A stretch of 64,000 bases of DNA from Deltaproteobacteria bacterium. Its GTDB lineage: Bacteria > Myxococcota_A > Polyangia > Haliangiales > JADYYK01. A model generated the notes under the pieces. The model was not told the DNA's origin. It made no database searches and saw nothing but the letters and a program-made list of their open reading frames with translations. Shown here in pieces: positions 47,409 through 56,699 of the stretch; within the stretch, counting starts at the first letter, position 1; every line of letters begins with the position of its first letter. The stretch covers positions 43,498 to 107,497 of the forward strand of contig JADYYK010000086.1 in assembly GCA_020853705.1 (NCBI GenBank). The letters are read 5' to 3'. Made by a program: the position numbers and the translations under genes.

Positions 47409-47842
47409 GCGGGGAGTCCGAGCCTTTCTTGCACGTAGGCGGTGATGCGCGCGCGGACCTCATCGTCCAGCGCGGTGAACTCGATACGGGTGGTGCGCGC
47501 GCTGGCGTCGCGCTCGCTGGTCTCCGACGCCTGCCGGGTGTCGGTGACGATACCGGTGACCGCGAAGGGCTCCAGCGCGACGTCGGGATCGGCCGCCGGC
47601 AGCGCGATGGTGACGCGGACGCGCTCGCCGGGCGGCAGGGGCAGCGCGCGCCGCAGCGTGACGCCGCCGGTGTCGATGCTGCGCGTGAGGCGGAAGCAGC
47701 GCGGGCCGTCGCCGTCGGTGCCGTGGGCGCGGCTGCCCGGGGCCGGGGCGTGCGTGATCACGGCACGCACCTCAGCCGGGATCTCGAGCGGCGCACCCTC
47801 AGGCATCGGCGGCAGTTTGTCGGTCACGACGCGGCCCGTCAA
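47405..47842 (-). CDS. PilZ-domain-like protein
   Basis: A 145-residue protein with a PilZ-type pattern: [34 protein letters not shown] resembles the Rx3-R and (D/N)xSxxG elements that bind c-di-GMP, and the C-terminus has [20 protein letters not shown] start at 47842 is supported by GGAG six bases upstream; GTG at 47827 and ATG at 47806 are alternatives. It is coupled to the carboxylase gene. Confidence 0.65.
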
Positions 47843-47863
47843 GCCGTGCTCCGAGGGGTGGTG

Positions 47864-47869
47864 TATATA
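47864..47869 (+). promoter_or_regulatory. -10-like hexamer, leaderless start of GIDE-like gene
   Basis: TATATA ends six bases before the GTG at 47876. Confidence 0.45.
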
Positions 47870-47875
47870 GGGGGC

Positions 47876-48544
47876 GTGAACTCACTGGTCTGGATCGCCA
47901 TCGCGGTGGCAGGTGTCGCCGCAGTCGCCATCGTCGTGAGCCGGGTTCTGTCCAAGGAGGCGCAGGTGCGACGCGGGCTTGCGCGTCTGCCCACCATCGC
48001 GGTGCGCGCCGTGAAGCCTGGTCAGGAGGCCAAGGTCGAGGGCAAGGTGCGCTACCACGAGGTCCCGCTGGAGGCGCCGCTGTCGGGCCGGCGCTGCGCC
48101 TTCTACGCCGTGCGCGTCGAGGTCCACACCGAGGGTAAGGGCTGGATGCCCCTCATCCTGGAGGAGAAGGGCGAGGACTTCTGGATCGAGGATGACACCG
48201 GCAAGCTCCTGGTGCGCGCCGCGGGCGGCAAGATCGTCGCGGTGCATGACGCCTCGCTGCACTCGGCCGCGCTGTCCGACAAGCGCGCGGTCAACGTCGA
48301 CGCCTTCCTGGCCCGCCATGGCCACAAGCGCGACGGCGCCAACCTCGACGAGCCGCACAAGCAGTTTCGCTTCTTCGAGGGCGTGCTTGAGGAGGGCGAG
48401 GTGGTGACCGCGCGCGGCGTGGGGGTCCTGGCGGGTGGCGCTGACGCTGGCGCGCTGGAGCTGCATGCGCCCAGGCATGGCCATGTCCTGGTCAGCGAGG
48501 CGCCCGGCCACGGCGCCAGCGTCAACCTGACCTACAAGGTGTAG
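47876..48544 (+). CDS. Membrane protein with GIDE-like domain
   Basis: A 222-residue protein. One N-terminal membrane helix (LVWIAIAVAGVAAVAIVVSRVL) precedes a domain like the GIDE/MUL1 family: VKPGQEAKVEGKVRYHEVPLEAPLSGRRCAFYAVRVE followed by FWIEDDTGKLLV. In bacteria this domain has no known enzymatic function and there is no RING finger. The rest is a beta-rich domain ending ASVNLTYKV. It starts with GTG and is probably anchored in the inner membrane. Confidence 0.8.
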   Translation: MNSLVWIAIAVAGVAAVAIVVSRVLSKEAQVRRGLARLPTIAVRAVKPGQEAKVEGKVRYHEVPLEAPLSGRRCAFYAVRVEVHTEGKGWMPLILEEKGEDFWIEDDTGKLLVRAAGGKIVAVHDASLHSAALSDKRAVNVDAFLARHGHKRDGANLDEPHKQFRFFEGVLEEGEVVTARGVGVLAGGADAGALELHAPRHGHVLVSEAPGHGASVNLTYKV

Positions 48545-48559
48545 CCGGTCTCCGCGCGC

Positions 48560-49669
48560 TCAGCCGCCGTCGAGCGCGGCGATGACGGCGTCGTGGATGC
48601 GCGGGCGGTGCTCGCGATAGATCTGGGTCTCGCGCGTGGGATGGACCCGGTTGGTGAGCAGCGCGATGACGCGACCACGCGGCGGGTCGATGACCCACGA
48701 GCAGCCGGTGAAGCCGAGGTGCATCACCGCGCTGCGCGCCACGCGGTCGCCGACCTGTGACGACGGCGTGGTCGCGCCGGGCACGACCGGCGCGGGGCCG
48801 TCCCAGCCGATGCGCCAGGTCGACCCCGGGACCCCGGCGGGGGCGAAGCAGCGCCTGACCAGCCCGCCGTCGAACAGGCTGGCGGCGCCCTCGTGCGCGG
48901 CCGCCAGCGCGAGGCCGAGCTCGACCAGCGCCTCCGCGCGCGCGAACAGGCCGGCGTGGCCGGCGACACCGCCCATGCGGTGCGCGTTGTCGTCGTGGAC
49001 CTCGCCGATGAGGAGGCCGCGGCGCGGGCAGTGCTCGGTCGGTGCGATGACGGCGCCGTCGGTGCTGGCGGGCTCGCCGAGCGGGCGGAAGCCCAGGCTG
49101 GCCGCCAGGCCGAGCGGCGCGGTCACCAGGGTGCGGTGCAGCTCGTCGAGGCGGGCGCCGCCGGCGCGCTCACACAGGAAGCCCAGGCTGATGAAGGACA
49201 GGTCGGAGTACAGCGAGCCGCTGCCGGGCGGGCGCTCCAGCGGCGCCTGCCCGATCTGGCGCAGCACGGCGGCGCGGTCGCCCTGCGCGATGCGCTCGAA
49301 GAACGGCAGCCACCAGATGAAGCCGGCGGCGTGGGCGCCGAGGTGCCAGACCCGGATGGCGTCGGCGCCGGGCTGGCCGAGCTCGGGCAGCCAGCGCTGC
49401 GCCGGCGCGTCGAGGTCGACCTTGCCCGCGGCCGCCAGGCGCAGCAGCACCGTCATGGTCGCGGCCGCCTTGGTCACCGAGGCGGCGTCGTACACGGTGT
49501 CCAGGGTGACCGCCGCGCCAGCGCCAGGGTAGGGCGGGCGCGCGCGCTGGCCGAAGGCGCGTCGCAGCACGACGGTGCCCTGGTCGGCGACCACCAGGAC
49601 GCCGCCCGGGAAGGCGTCCGCGGCGAGTGCGGCGTCGATGGCCGCGGCCACTGGGCCAGCGTCGATCAC
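48560..49669 (-). CDS. Serine hydrolase (class C beta-lactamase fold)
   Basis: A 369-residue penicillin-binding-protein-like hydrolase. The SxxK catalytic motif is in DAASVTKAAATM (about residue 64), the Tyr-x-N position is GSLYSDLSF, and the HxG-like C-terminal motif is GFTG. No signal peptide is visible, so it acts in the cytoplasm or is exported differently. Family members are esterases or D-aminopeptidases more often than lactamases. The GTG start lies five bases from a TAAGGT hexamer that is shared with the divergent kinase. Confidence 0.9.
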   Translation of the reverse strand: MIDAGPVAAAIDAALAADAFPGGVLVVADQGTVVLRRAFGQRARPPYPGAGAAVTLDTVYDAASVTKAAATMTVLLRLAAAGKVDLDAPAQRWLPELGQPGADAIRVWHLGAHAAGFIWWLPFFERIAQGDRAAVLRQIGQAPLERPPGSGSLYSDLSFISLGFLCERAGGARLDELHRTLVTAPLGLAASLGFRPLGEPASTDGAVIAPTEHCPRRGLLIGEVHDDNAHRMGGVAGHAGLFARAEALVELGLALAAAHEGAASLFDGGLVRRCFAPAGVPGSTWRIGWDGPAPVVPGATTPSSQVGDRVARSAVMHLGFTGCSWVIDPPRGRVIALLTNRVHPTRETQIYREHRPRIHDAVIAALDGG

Positions 49670-49673
49670 GTGC

Positions 49674-49680
49674 TACCTTA
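49674..49680. promoter_or_regulatory. Shared -10-like element of divergent hydrolase and kinase
   Basis: TACCTTA reads as TACCTT (kinase, nine bases to the TTG) on the plus strand and TAAGGT (hydrolase, five bases to the GTG) on the minus strand. Both transcripts would start nearly at their start codons. Confidence 0.4.
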
Positions 49681-49688
49681 CAACGGCT

Positions 49689-51458
<1,770 letters not shown>

Positions 51459-51464
51459 AGCGCG

Positions 51465-51493
51465 TTGACAGGGTGGAAGGCGGTGCCTACCAT
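51465..51493 (+). promoter_or_regulatory. Strong promoter TTGACA-N17-TACCAT before PilZ gene
   Basis: A perfect -35 (TTGACA), ideal 17-base spacing and a -10 TACCAT place the transcript start at about 51500, three bases before the TTG at 51503. Confidence 0.7.
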
Positions 51494-51502
51494 CGAGATC
51501 CC

Positions 51503-51817
51503 TTGTCCCCCACCAATGCCCGCAAGGCTGAACGGCACGACATCTGCCTCCCCATCGAGGTCTCGATGGAGGGAGCGACCCTCAGCGGCAAGACGCGCAA
51601 CCTGTCGCTGGGCGGAGCCTTCATCGATGGCGGGCGTCCGGTGGCGTTCGGGACCCGGGTCGTGCTGCGCTTCAAGGTCAGCCCTCAGGGCGAGCTCATC
51701 GAGGTCGGGGGCACCGTGCGCTGGAACGACGGCTCGGGCTTCGGTGTGCAGTTCGACGGCCTGCATGCGCGCGATGTCTACGCGCTGAACAAGCTGTTCG
51801 AGAAGCCTGGGGACTGA
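51503..51817 (+). CDS. PilZ-domain protein
   Basis: A 104-residue protein (TTG start) with a clear PilZ domain. It has ARKAERHDICLPIEV (RxxxR type), NLSLGGAFIDGG (the NxSxxG motif) and VGGTVRWNDGSGFGVQF. Such domains bind c-di-GMP or act as adaptors in motility. The start is uncertain because a strong promoter ends at 51493; a GTG at 51473 would be upstream of the expected transcript start. It overlaps the next gene closely and is probably co-transcribed with it. Confidence 0.82.
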   Translation: MSPTNARKAERHDICLPIEVSMEGATLSGKTRNLSLGGAFIDGGRPVAFGTRVVLRFKVSPQGELIEVGGTVRWNDGSGFGVQFDGLHARDVYALNKLFEKPGD

Positions 51818-51818
51818 C

Positions 51819-53018
51819 ATGCGGCTGGCGCGGGCCTTCGCGGCAGGCGCCTTCGCCGTGCTCGGGTCGCTGGCGACGCCTGGTCTCGCCGCGCCCACGA
51901 GCACGAGCACGAGCACGAGCACGCCCAGCGTGCGCGTCGGCATCATCGATCTGCGCCCCGCCGGCAGCTTCCGCGACCTCCTCGAGCTGACCACGCGCCT
52001 GACCGCGCTGGGCGTCCAGCTGGTGGCCGCGGCCGACTGGGACGGCCTGCTGACCCCCGCCAGCGCCCCCGAACAGAGCGCCTGGACCGCCATCCTGGAG
52101 GCCGAGGCCGCCTACGCCGCGCGCGCCTGCGAGCGCGCCCTGCCGCTGACCGAGGGCGCGCTCGCGCAGCTGCTCGCCGTGCGCGAGGCCGACGCCACCC
52201 CGGCGCGCCGCGCGGCCTGGTCGCTGGCCCTGACCTGCGCAGACCAGCTGGGTGACACGGCGCGGGCGCGCGTCGCCGCCCGTGGCCTGGCCAGCCTCGG
52301 CGCCCCACCGGCGGCGGTGCCGCCCGCGGTCTGGCAGCGCTGGGCCCCGGTCGACTTCGACGCCGTGGTCGGCGTCCCGCCCGAGCTGCGCGGCCGTCTG
52401 CGCATCGAGTCCTCGGTGCCTGGCACCTTCGTCATCGTCGACGGCCGTGACGTCGGCGAGGCCCCGGTCGAGGTCGAGCTCGGCCCGGGCGCGCACACCC
52501 TGTTCGGGCTCGCCCCCGGCCACGACCCTGGCGAGAGCCAGCTCGACTTCGGCCCGCGTCCGCCCAGCCAGCAGATCCAGCTGCTCAAGCCGCGCCCCAG
52601 CGCCGAGGCCGCCGCGCGTGACGCCATCCTGAGCGAACGCGCGCGGGTCGCCGCGGCCCGCTTCGACATCGCCGCCGTCGTGGCCCTGGCGCGCCGGGTG
52701 CGCTGGTCGCGCGTCCTGGTGCTGGACGCCGAGGGCGTGCGGCTGGTCGAAGTCCCCGAGGGCATCGCCGGCCCCGCGCGCGCGCTCGACGCCGGCGGCC
52801 TGGCCGCCATCGCCGCCGACGTCGGCCGCGCCGGCACCCCCGCGGTCGCGGCCGTGCCCACGCCGTCGCCGACCCCGGCCCCACTCAAGAAGAAGAAGAG
52901 ATACGGCCCCTGGCCCTGGATCGCCGCCGGCACCGTGGCCGCAGTGGCGCTGACCATCATCCTGATCCAACCTGACGGGGGTGACGACAGCCTCCGCATC
53001 CACGTCCAGGTCCCCTGA
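51819..53018 (+). CDS. Secreted/membrane protein with PEGA domain
   Basis: A 399-residue protein. A signal peptide (ending LAAP) is followed by a Ser-Thr repeat (TSTSTSTST) from GAGCAC hexamers, then an alpha-beta domain VRVGIIDLRPAGSFRDL. A PEGA domain follows at about residues 190-260 (RIESSVPGTFVIVDGRDVGEAPVEVELGPGAHTL). The C-terminal membrane helix is WPWIAAGTVAAVALTIILI. It resembles envelope proteins that sense surface structure. The stop codon abuts the next start. Confidence 0.82.
   Translation: MRLARAFAAGAFAVLGSLATPGLAAPTSTSTSTSTPSVRVGIIDLRPAGSFRDLLELTTRLTALGVQLVAAADWDGLLTPASAPEQSAWTAILEAEAAYAARACERALPLTEGALAQLLAVREADATPARRAAWSLALTCADQLGDTARARVAARGLASLGAPPAAVPPAVWQRWAPVDFDAVVGVPPELRGRLRIESSVPGTFVIVDGRDVGEAPVEVELGPGAHTLFGLAPGHDPGESQLDFGPRPPSQQIQLLKPRPSAEAAARDAILSERARVAAARFDIAAVVALARRVRWSRVLVLDAEGVRLVEVPEGIAGPARALDAGGLAAIAADVGRAGTPAVAAVPTPSPTPAPLKKKKRYGPWPWIAAGTVAAVALTIILIQPDGGDDSLRIHVQVP
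51896..51931 (+). repeat. GAGCAC hexamer repeat after signal peptide
   Basis: About five GAGCAC copies, encoding a Ser-Thr run just past the cleavage region of the PEGA protein. Confidence 0.8.
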
Positions 53019-54017
53019 GTGAAGCGCGCGGCGCTGGCGCTGCTGCTGCCGCTCGTGCTGGCCCTGGCGCTGGCGCTGCCGGCGCGCGCCCTCGCCGAGC
53101 ACATCCCGGCCGAGCTCCTGCGCACTGGCAACATCACGGTGCGCTTCGACGCCGCCGACCGCGCCGCCGCCACGCGCGTCCTGGCCGCCGCGCCCGACAC
53201 CCTGGCCCGCGTCGCGCTGCTGACCGGCGACAGCGACGACCACCTCGACATCCGCATCGCGCCCAGCGCCCGCGCCATGCGCGCCCTGGTGCCGCCCGAT
53301 CTGCAGCCCCCCGCGTGGGCCAGCGGCGTGGCCTATCCCGAGCGTGGCCTCATCCTGCTCACCCTGCGCGACCCGAACGGCGCCGCCGCCGACCTCGACG
53401 ACGTGCTGCGCCACGAGATCGCCCACGTCTCCCTGCACCGCGCCACCGGCGGTCGCCCCTTGCCGCGCTGGTTCCACGAGGGCGTCGCCCACCTCGGCGA
53501 GGGCTTCTCCTGGGGCCACACCTTCACCCTGATGGACGCCGCGCTGCACGGCCGCATCATCCCGCTGGCGGAGCTCGACCAGCACTTCCCCGCGCGCGAG
53601 GACCCGGTCGCCATCGCGTACGCGCAGTCGTACGACTTCGTCGACTACCTGGTCGAGAAGCACGGCACCGTCGCCCTGCGCGGCCTGGTCACGCGGGTCG
53701 GGCGCGGCATGCCGTTCCAGACCGCGCTGCGCGAGGTCTACGCCGACGGCCTCGACGAGCTCGAGGAGGGCTGGGTCGCCGAGCTGCGCCTGCGCTACCT
53801 GTGGTTGCCCCTGGTGACCACGGGGCTCCTGCTGTGGGCCGTCGCGGCGGTGCTGCTGTTCTTTGGCTGGCGCCGCCGGCGCCGGCAGAACCGGGCGCGC
53901 CTCCTGGTGTGGGCCGCCGAGGAGGCCGCGCGCGACGCCGCGCGCGACGCCCGCATCGCCGCCCGTCAGGCCAGGGCGGACAGCGCCGCCAGCGTGTCCT
54001 CCAGCGCCTCGGCGTGA
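53019..54017 (+). CDS. Membrane-anchored gluzincin peptidase (Peptidase_MA-like)
   Basis: A 332-residue protein with a signal peptide (ending ARALAE) and GTG start. The zinc motif is HEIAHVSLH (about residues 130-138), with WFHEGVAHL (about 153-161) as the second Glu-containing element of the gluzincin MA family. A transmembrane helix (LPLVTTGLLLWAVAAVLLFF) and a basic, Ala/Arg-rich cytoplasmic tail end it. It probably trims envelope proteins. Its last 52 bases overlap the convergent sctN gene. Confidence 0.85.
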   Translation: MKRAALALLLPLVLALALALPARALAEHIPAELLRTGNITVRFDAADRAAATRVLAAAPDTLARVALLTGDSDDHLDIRIAPSARAMRALVPPDLQPPAWASGVAYPERGLILLTLRDPNGAAADLDDVLRHEIAHVSLHRATGGRPLPRWFHEGVAHLGEGFSWGHTFTLMDAALHGRIIPLAELDQHFPAREDPVAIAYAQSYDFVDYLVEKHGTVALRGLVTRVGRGMPFQTALREVYADGLDELEEGWVAELRLRYLWLPLVTTGLLLWAVAAVLLFFGWRRRRRQNRARLLVWAAEEAARDAARDARIAARQARADSAASVSSSASA

Positions 54018-55267
54018 TCGCTGGGCTGGCGCAGGAAGTCCTCGATGGCATCGATGGCCTCGATGGCCGCGTCGGTGCGCGGGTCCGACCCGGCCTGGTA
54101 GGCGCCCAGCACGATGAGATCGCGGCGCGCCTCGTAGGCCGCCAGCAGCTCGCGCAGGCGCCCGGCGGCGTCGCGATGCTCGGGCGCGGCGACCTCGTGC
54201 ATCACGCGTGACAGCGAGGCCAGCACGTCGATGGCGGGCCAGTGGTTGCGCTCGGCCAGGCTGCGCGACAGCACGATGTGGCCGTCCAGGATGCCGCGCA
54301 CCTCGTCGGCGATGGGCTCGTCGAGATCACCGCCCGCGACCAGCACGGTGTACAGCGCGGTGATGGTGCCGCGCACCCCGGCCCCGGTGCGCTCGAGCAG
54401 GCGGGGCAGCAGTGCGAACACCGAGGGCGGATAGCCCTGGCGCGCCGGCGGCTCGCCCGCGGCCAGGCCGACCTCGCGCTGCGCCCGCGCCACCCGCGTC
54501 ACCGAGTCCATCAGCAGGAGCACCCGCGCGCCCTGCTCGCGGAACCACTCCGCCGCCGCGGTCGCCACCGCCGCCGCCTCCAGGCGCACCAACGCCGGCG
54601 CGTCCGAGGTCGCGCACACCACCACGCTGCGCGACAGGCCCGCGCCCAGCGCCCCCTCGACGAACTCGCGCACCTCGCGGCCGCGCTCACCGACCAGCGC
54701 GATGACGCTGACGTCGGCGTCGGCCTGGCGCGCGATCTGCCCGAGCAGCGTGCTCTTGCCGACACCCGCGCTGGCGAACAGCCCCACGCGCTGGCCCTCG
54801 CCCAGGGTCATGGCGGCGTCGATGGCGCGCACCCCGGTGGTCAGCGCCCGCGTCACGCGCTGCCGCTGCAGCGGCGGTGGCGCCGGGCGGTCGACCGCCC
54901 ATGGCTCGACGTCCTCGAGCGGCCCGCGCCCGTCGATGGGCCGCCCCAGCCCGTCGAGCACGCGCCCGAGCAGGCCGCGCCCCGCCCGCATCATCAGGGG
55001 CTGCCCGCTGGCGCGCACCCGACACCCCGGCCCCACCCCCGCGGTCGGCCCCAGCGGCATCAGCACCACCTGCTCGCCGCGAAAGCCCACCACCTTGGCG
55101 GGCAGCTCGCCGCCGGCACGCTCGATGGTCACCAGCTCGCCGGCGCGCGCATCGGGCAGCGTCGCGCGCAGCACCAGGCCGGTCAGCTCGGTGATGCGCC
55201 CGGTGACCTCGGGTCCGCGCGTGGCGTCGACCACCGCCAGCGCCGCACGCACCGTGTCGTCACTCAT
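53966..55267 (-). CDS. sctN: Type III secretion/flagellar-type ATPase (SctN/FliI)
   Basis: A 433-residue F1-like ATPase. The Walker A variant is FASAGVGKSTLLGQIARQ. The export-ATPase features IALVGERGREVREFVEG, LLLMDSVTRVARAQREVGLAAGEPPARQGYPPSVFALLPRLLERTG and ILDGHIVLSRSLAERNHWPAIDVLASLSRVM are all present. It powers unfolding and export of secretion substrates. The neighbouring stator-like gene ends two bases before its start. No other secretion-apparatus gene is recognised in the window, so the rest must lie elsewhere or be lost. Confidence 0.93.
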   Translation of the reverse strand: MSDDTVRAALAVVDATRGPEVTGRITELTGLVLRATLPDARAGELVTIERAGGELPAKVVGFRGEQVVLMPLGPTAGVGPGCRVRASGQPLMMRAGRGLLGRVLDGLGRPIDGRGPLEDVEPWAVDRPAPPPLQRQRVTRALTTGVRAIDAAMTLGEGQRVGLFASAGVGKSTLLGQIARQADADVSVIALVGERGREVREFVEGALGAGLSRSVVVCATSDAPALVRLEAAAVATAAAEWFREQGARVLLLMDSVTRVARAQREVGLAAGEPPARQGYPPSVFALLPRLLERTGAGVRGTITALYTVLVAGGDLDEPIADEVRGILDGHIVLSRSLAERNHWPAIDVLASLSRVMHEVAAPEHRDAAGRLRELLAAYEARRDLIVLGAYQAGSDPRTDAAIEAIDAIEDFLRQPSDHAEALEDTLAALSALA

Positions 55268-55269
55268 CG

Positions 55270-55941
55270 TCACTCGCCACCGGCTCGGCCCAGCGCTGCG
55301 CCGTCGTCGCCCAGCAGCGCCCGCTCCAGCGCCGCGAGCTGCACCTCCAGCCGCGCATCCACGGTGCCCGCCGCGGTCTCGATGACACACCCGCCGCGTG
55401 ACACCGCGGCATCGGCGCAGAGCTCCACATCACACGGCTCGGCCAGCACCGCCACCAGGCGCGGTCGCGCCGCCGCCAGCGCCGCGACATCCTCGGGATG
55501 TGCGCGCAGCGTCAGCCCGGCCCCGCGCGCCAGCGCCAGCGCCGCCGCCGCCACGTCGACCACCACCTCGGGTCGCGTGACGAGCTCGCTGGCCAGCAGC
55601 TTCTCGGCCACCCGCATCGCGACGGTGGCGACCTCGCGCTGCGCCCGCGCGCGCACCTGCGCCGCCGTCGCCAGCGCCCGCGCGATGATCTCGGTGGCCT
55701 CGCCATGCGCCGCCTGCAGCCCCTCGGCGTGACCGACCCGGCGCGCCTCCGTCAGCGCCGCCGCGCTGCTCTCGCGCACCCGCTCGGCCTCGGCGTGCGC
55801 CGCCGCCACGATGGCGGCGGCCTCGGCCTGGGCGGCCGCCAGGGTGGCCTCGGCGCCCTGCCGCGCCTCGAACACCGCCGCGGGGATGCGCGCCCCGACG
55901 CCGCCCTTGATGATCATCGCCCCGCGCATGTTACCCGTCAC
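55270..55941 (-). CDS. sctL: Type III secretion stator protein (SctL/FliH-like)
   Basis: A 223-residue Ala/Glu-rich protein with a long coiled-coil centre (GAEATLAAAQAEAAAIVAAAHAEAERVRESSAAAL...). A C-terminal FliH/SctL/V-ATPase E-type domain includes VAEKLLASELVTRPEVVVDVAAAALALA, PRLVAVLAEPCDVELC and SRGGCVIETAAGTVDARLEVQLAALERALL. SctL proteins hold and regulate the ATPase. The GTG at 55941 overlaps the stop of the preceding gene; in-frame ATGs at 55929 and 55917 are alternatives. Confidence 0.88.
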   Translation of the reverse strand: MTGNMRGAMIIKGGVGARIPAAVFEARQGAEATLAAAQAEAAAIVAAAHAEAERVRESSAAALTEARRVGHAEGLQAAHGEATEIIARALATAAQVRARAQREVATVAMRVAEKLLASELVTRPEVVVDVAAAALALARGAGLTLRAHPEDVAALAAARPRLVAVLAEPCDVELCADAAVSRGGCVIETAAGTVDARLEVQLAALERALLGDDGAALGRAGGE

Positions 55942-56657
55942 CCGGGCCTGCTCGCCACCTGCATGACCGCGTCCCAGGTCACCACCACACCGTCGCGCGG
56001 CGCCTCCAGCAGCGCCCGCCCCAGCGTCCAGGGCAGCCGCTGCGCCGTCTCGCGCAAGATCTCGCCCCCCGCCGCCACCAGCGCCGGCGCCAGCCAGCGC
56101 GCCACCGCGCCCGCCGCCGACCTCGCCGCGCCAGCCGCTCCCGTCACGTCCGCCGCCTCACGCCCCAGCCGGCGCCAGACCCGCTCCAGCACCGCCAGCG
56201 GTGCCCGCGGCAGCTCCGCCCAGCCGCGCGGCTCCGCCCCCGTCAGCAGCGGGGCCGGCATCGGCACCAGCCCGAGCCGCGCCACCACGGCACGCACGAC
56301 CCACTTGCGCAGCCGCACCGGCGCGGCACGCTCGCCACGCAGCACCGCGCCCAGCCCGGCCGGCTCACCCGCCAGCGCCTGCTCGACCCAGCTCGGATGC
56401 AGCCCGGGGTCGCCGCCCACCGGCAGCGCGCGCTGCGCCTCGGCCACGATGACACGCACCCGCTCGTCCCGCCCCCGCGCTGCCTGCGCCGCCACCTCGC
56501 GCGTCACCCGTGTGCGCGCCGGCTCGCCCAGCCGCGCCAGCACGGCGCTCGCGCGCGTCCCCTCCAGCAGCGCCGCCGCCACCATCGCGCGCTCCGGCGC
56601 CGTCAGCTCGCTCAGCGCCACCGTGCCCGCCCCGGCCACCGCGACCACCAGCACCAC
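55938..56657 (-). CDS. Unknown 239-residue protein coupled to secretion ATPase pair
   Basis: A helical, Ala/Arg/Val-rich soluble protein starting with GTG (position uncertain, as several GTGs follow each other). The N-terminal third (ALSELTAPERAMVAAALLEGTRASAVLARLGEPARTRVTREVA) has the look of the ARM/FliG-like helices of rotor and sorting-platform proteins. By position, between nothing and sctL, it may take the role of SctK, the sorting-platform linker. This is inference only. It overlaps sctL by GTGA. Confidence 0.6.
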   Translation of the reverse strand: MVLVVAVAGAGTVALSELTAPERAMVAAALLEGTRASAVLARLGEPARTRVTREVAAQAARGRDERVRVIVAEAQRALPVGGDPGLHPSWVEQALAGEPAGLGAVLRGERAAPVRLRKWVVRAVVARLGLVPMPAPLLTGAEPRGWAELPRAPLAVLERVWRRLGREAADVTGAAGAARSAAGAVARWLAPALVAAGGEILRETAQRLPWTLGRALLEAPRDGVVVTWDAVMQVASRPG

Positions 56658-56699
56658 CGCGACGTCACCGCCACCGCCCGGTCCCCGCTCGCCGCGCCG

